DNA of 64,000 bases, from NCBI GenBank assembly GCA_965279595.1, contig OZ257246.1:682001-746000 (forward strand), given 5' to 3'. The DNA is from CAIKLP01 sp965279595. Lineage in GTDB: Bacteria; Bacteroidota; Bacteroidia; Sphingobacteriales; Sphingobacteriaceae. The position numbers and the translations under genes are program-made. Positions 62,153 through 64,000 of this stretch are shown here, piece after piece. The first letter of the stretch is position 1, and every line of letters begins with the position of its first letter. The notes below the pieces were generated by a model. That model made no database searches, was not told the origin of the DNA, and was given only the letters and a program-made list of their open reading frames with translations.

Positions 62153-63049
62153 TTATTGTTGAAAATTAATGGTGTTCTCTTTCATTTCAAATTTACAATT
62201 GCAGCCCATTTTCAATGCGAAATTATATTCTAAATGGCCACTTGGAAAATCAAAATAAACTGGGAAGTTATATTTGTTTGTGTATGTTAAAATAATATCC
62301 TCTATAGAATAACCAAATGGAACTTCATTATCACGCATTGCGGTCATGCCCCCTATAACTAATGCTTTCAGACCTTTTAGCTTTCCACTTCTATCTAAAC
62401 TGATCATCATTCTGTCCATGTGATAAAGGTATTCATCTAGATCTTCTAAGAATAAAATTTTTCCATTTGTATCAATATCACTTTCACTTCCTTGCAATGA
62501 AAAAATTAGAGATAAATTACCTCCTACTAATTGTCCTTCAGCATTTCCGTTTTTATTTTTCGGATGCATATTGAATGAACAATTATTTTCCTCTCCCATT
62601 AAAGCACGTTGCAAAGAATATAAAGTTTCATGCTCCATATTTTTTGGAAATAAAGATGGCATAGAAGAATGGATACTTGCAACGCCCAATCTATTCAAAT
62701 GAGAATGAATGACCGTTACATCGCTAAAGCCGCAAATCCATTTTGGATTTTTTAAAAACCTTTCAAAATTTAAACCATCAATGATACGAACCGTACCATA
62801 ACCTCCCCTTGCGCAAAGAATTGCATGAACAGATTCGTCATCCATAAATTCTTGCAAATTTTGAAGGCGAACTTGGTCAGTTCCCGCAAATTGATTTTCT
62901 TCAGCACCTATTGAATTTCCCAATTTTACCTTTAAACCCCAGTTTTGGAGCATTTCAATGGTAAAATGAAGAGCATCAGCATTGATTTTACGGGCAGTAC
63001 TTAAAATACCAACCGTATCTCCTTTTTTCAAATTTCTTGGAATGAGCAT
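62153..63049 (-). CDS. LD-carboxypeptidase (peptidase S66)
   Basis: This 298-residue protein has the S66 catalytic triad: Ser109 (CGFSDVTVIHS), Glu202 (ILFLEDLDEYLYHMDRM) and His272 (FPSGHLEYN), plus ILCARGGYGTVRIIDGL. It removes the terminal D-Ala from murein tetrapeptides during peptidoglycan recycling, in the cytoplasm. With AnmK and the dipeptide epimerase also in this window, a recycling pathway is likely. It diverges from metG. Confidence 0.94.
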   Translation of the reverse strand: MLIPRNLKKGDTVGILSTARKINADALHFTIEMLQNWGLKVKLGNSIGAEENQFAGTDQVRLQNLQEFMDDESVHAILCARGGYGTVRIIDGLNFERFLKNPKWICGFSDVTVIHSHLNRLGVASIHSSMPSLFPKNMEHETLYSLQRALMGEENNCSFNMHPKNKNGNAEGQLVGGNLSLIFSLQGSESDIDTNGKILFLEDLDEYLYHMDRMMISLDRSGKLKGLKALVIGGMTAMRDNEVPFGYSIEDIILTYTNKYNFPVYFDFPSGHLEYNFALKMGCNCKFEMKENTINFQQ

Positions 63050-63063
63050 TACATCTAAAGCAT

Positions 63064-63071
63064 TATCTTTG
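63064..63071 (+). promoter_or_regulatory. -7 promoter box for metG
   Basis: TATCTTTG matches TAnnTTTG and lies 27 nt before the TTG at 63099. It lies downstream of the in-frame ATG at 63042, which argues against that ATG as the start. TTG at 63037-63039 is about 24 nt upstream, slightly far for -33. Confidence 0.5.
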
Positions 63072-63098
63072 GCAAATTATAAATATAAAATCAAAATT

Positions 63099-64000
63099 TT
63101 GGAAGATCGTTTTAAAAGATATACTGTTACCGCTGCTTTACCATATGCAAATGGCCCAGTTCATATTGGTCATTTGGCTGGATGTTACTTACCTGCAGAT
63201 ATTTATGTTCGCTATTTAAGGTCGAAAGGGAAAGATGTTAAATTTATTTGTGGCTCTGATGAACATGGAGTTGCTATTACTATCAAAGCAAAAAAAGAAG
63301 GAATCAGTCCACAACAAGTGATTGATAAATACCATAAAATGATGGGCGACTCTTTTAAAGAGTTTGGAATTTCTTTTGATGTTTATTCAAGAACCTCTGC
63401 AAAGGTTCACCATGAAACTGCTTCTGAATTTTTTACAAATTTGTATGAAAAAAATATTTTCACGGAAGAAACTACAGAACAATATTATGATGATGAAGCT
63501 AAACAATTTTTAGCAGATAGATATATCAATGGTACTTGTCCGAATTGTGGAAATGAAAATGCTTATGGTGATCAATGTGAAAATTGTGGCTCTACTCTTA
63601 ATCCAACTGATTTAATTAATCCACGTTCTACTTTATCTGGTGCAACTCCAATTTTAAAAACAACTAAAAATTGGTTTCTTCCTTTAGATAAAATGCAAGG
63701 CGATGTTGAAAAATATATAGAATCGCATAAAGACTGGAAAGCCAATGTATATGGGCAATGCAAGTCGTGGTTGACACAAGGCTTGCAACCTAGAGCCATG
63801 ACAAGAGATTTGGATTGGGGAGTAAAAGTGCCCTTAAAAGAAGCAGCAGGTAAAGTGCTATATGTATGGTTTGATGCACCTATTGGATATATTTCCGCAA
63901 CAAAAGAATTAACTCCAGATTGGGAAAAATATTGGAAAGAAAAAGATAGCAAGCTTGTTCATTTTATTGGGAAAGACAATATCGTTTTTCATTGTATTAT
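63099..64000 (+). CDS. metG: Methionyl-tRNA synthetase, 5' part (runs off the window)
   Basis: The first 300 codons are present. They show LPYANGPVHIGHLAG with the HIGH motif, FICGSDEHGVAITIKA, the zinc-knuckle CPNCGNENAYGDQCENCG, WLTQGLQPRAMTRDLDWG, WFDAPIGYISATKE and HFIGKDNIVFHCI at the edge. The KMSKS loop is beyond the edge. The frame has no ATG near the conserved start; it is open to an ATG at 63042, which lies upstream of the promoter box and overlaps the divergent ldc gene. The TTG at 63099 gives MEDRFKRYTVTAALPYANG, like relatives, so I use it. Confidence 0.93.
   Translation, partial: MEDRFKRYTVTAALPYANGPVHIGHLAGCYLPADIYVRYLRSKGKDVKFICGSDEHGVAITIKAKKEGISPQQVIDKYHKMMGDSFKEFGISFDVYSRTSAKVHHETASEFFTNLYEKNIFTEETTEQYYDDEAKQFLADRYINGTCPNCGNENAYGDQCENCGSTLNPTDLINPRSTLSGATPILKTTKNWFLPLDKMQGDVEKYIESHKDWKANVYGQCKSWLTQGLQPRAMTRDLDWGVKVPLKEAAGKVLYVWFDAPIGYISATKELTPDWEKYWKEKDSKLVHFIGKDNIVFHCI

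Noticed and set aside
1..64000. CRISPR arrays, insertion sequences, prophage, restriction-modification or known defence genes
   Set aside because: No spaced direct-repeat arrays, transposase, integrase, nuclease-methylase pairs or phage genes were recognised anywhere in the window.

Overview
The window looks like an AT-rich chromosomal segment of a free-living member of the Bacteroidota, probably near the Chitinophagales, Saprospirales or Sphingobacteriales; I cannot place it more finely without a search. The evidence is three or more secreted proteins with type IX secretion (T9SS) C-terminal sorting domains or SprB-type repeats, many Bacteroidota-type -7 promoter boxes (TAnnTTTG) just upstream of genes, an almost complete lack of Shine-Dalgarno (SD) sequences at gene starts, lipoproteins with acidic residues after the lipobox Cys, and the block miaB - sigma-54 activator - lptE - TPR - secG - groES - groEL, an order I know from this phylum. 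Coding density is high. No intergenic gap exceeds 300 bases; the longest is about 275 bases, at 34940-35214. I saw no tRNA, rRNA, CRISPR array, insertion sequence or prophage.

Layout. 1-7.8 kb: a membrane-anchored peroxiredoxin-like protein; an apparent recG - MBOAT acyltransferase - AlgJ/AlgX-like operon for polysaccharide O-acetylation; a drug/metabolite exporter; an orphan ParA. 7.8-15.2 kb: a Nif3-like protein and a zinc-ribbon coiled-coil protein, a TPR protein, an MFS permease, a secreted cyclophilin with a T9SS tail, dCTP deaminase and a phosphopantetheinyl transferase. 15.2-22.7 kb: dnaG with a secreted protein upstream, the three-gene proton-translocating transhydrogenase (pntAA-pntAB-pntB), prfB with its programmed +1 frameshift, and yraN. 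22.7-27.4 kb: lipB, a serine hydrolase, a lipoprotein behind a candidate sigma-54 promoter, and groEL/groES. 27.6-32.4 kb: the miaB-to-secG operon. 32.5-36.4 kb: an AsmA-like protein, a glutathione peroxidase, a DUF1844 protein and a coiled-coil membrane protein. 36.4-46.8 kb: a giant outer-membrane protein coupled to a giant histidine kinase, then a divergent type III polyketide synthase/UbiA prenyltransferase pair, and anmK. 46.9-50.5 kb: a T9SS-exported protein and a PadR-PspC pair. 50.6-58.9 kb: a conserved unknown, a dipeptide epimerase, a two-component system divergent from a T9SS cargo gene, and a large zinc metalloprotease. 59-64 kb: an rRNA methyltransferase, an SprB-repeat protein, DoxX, an LD-carboxypeptidase and the first 300 codons of metG.

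The most interesting local system is the histidine kinase/response regulator pair at 52.6-55.2 kb. The DNA between it and a divergent T9SS cargo gene carries four TTAAC direct repeats spaced 10, 10 and 11 bp apart, the geometry expected for an OmpR/PhoB-family regulator. Other notable points are the orphan 1236-residue kinase overlapping an 1149-residue outer-membrane protein gene (ATGA), the PKS/UbiA pair, an SD-dependent recoding site in prfB in a phylum that hardly uses SD sequences, and several promoters whose -7 box lies only 4-6 nt from the start codon, suggesting leaderless mRNAs. Anhydro-MurNAc kinase, the LD-carboxypeptidase and the Ala-Glu epimerase together suggest that peptidoglycan fragments are recycled. 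All start sites and functions here are read by eye; nothing was searched.
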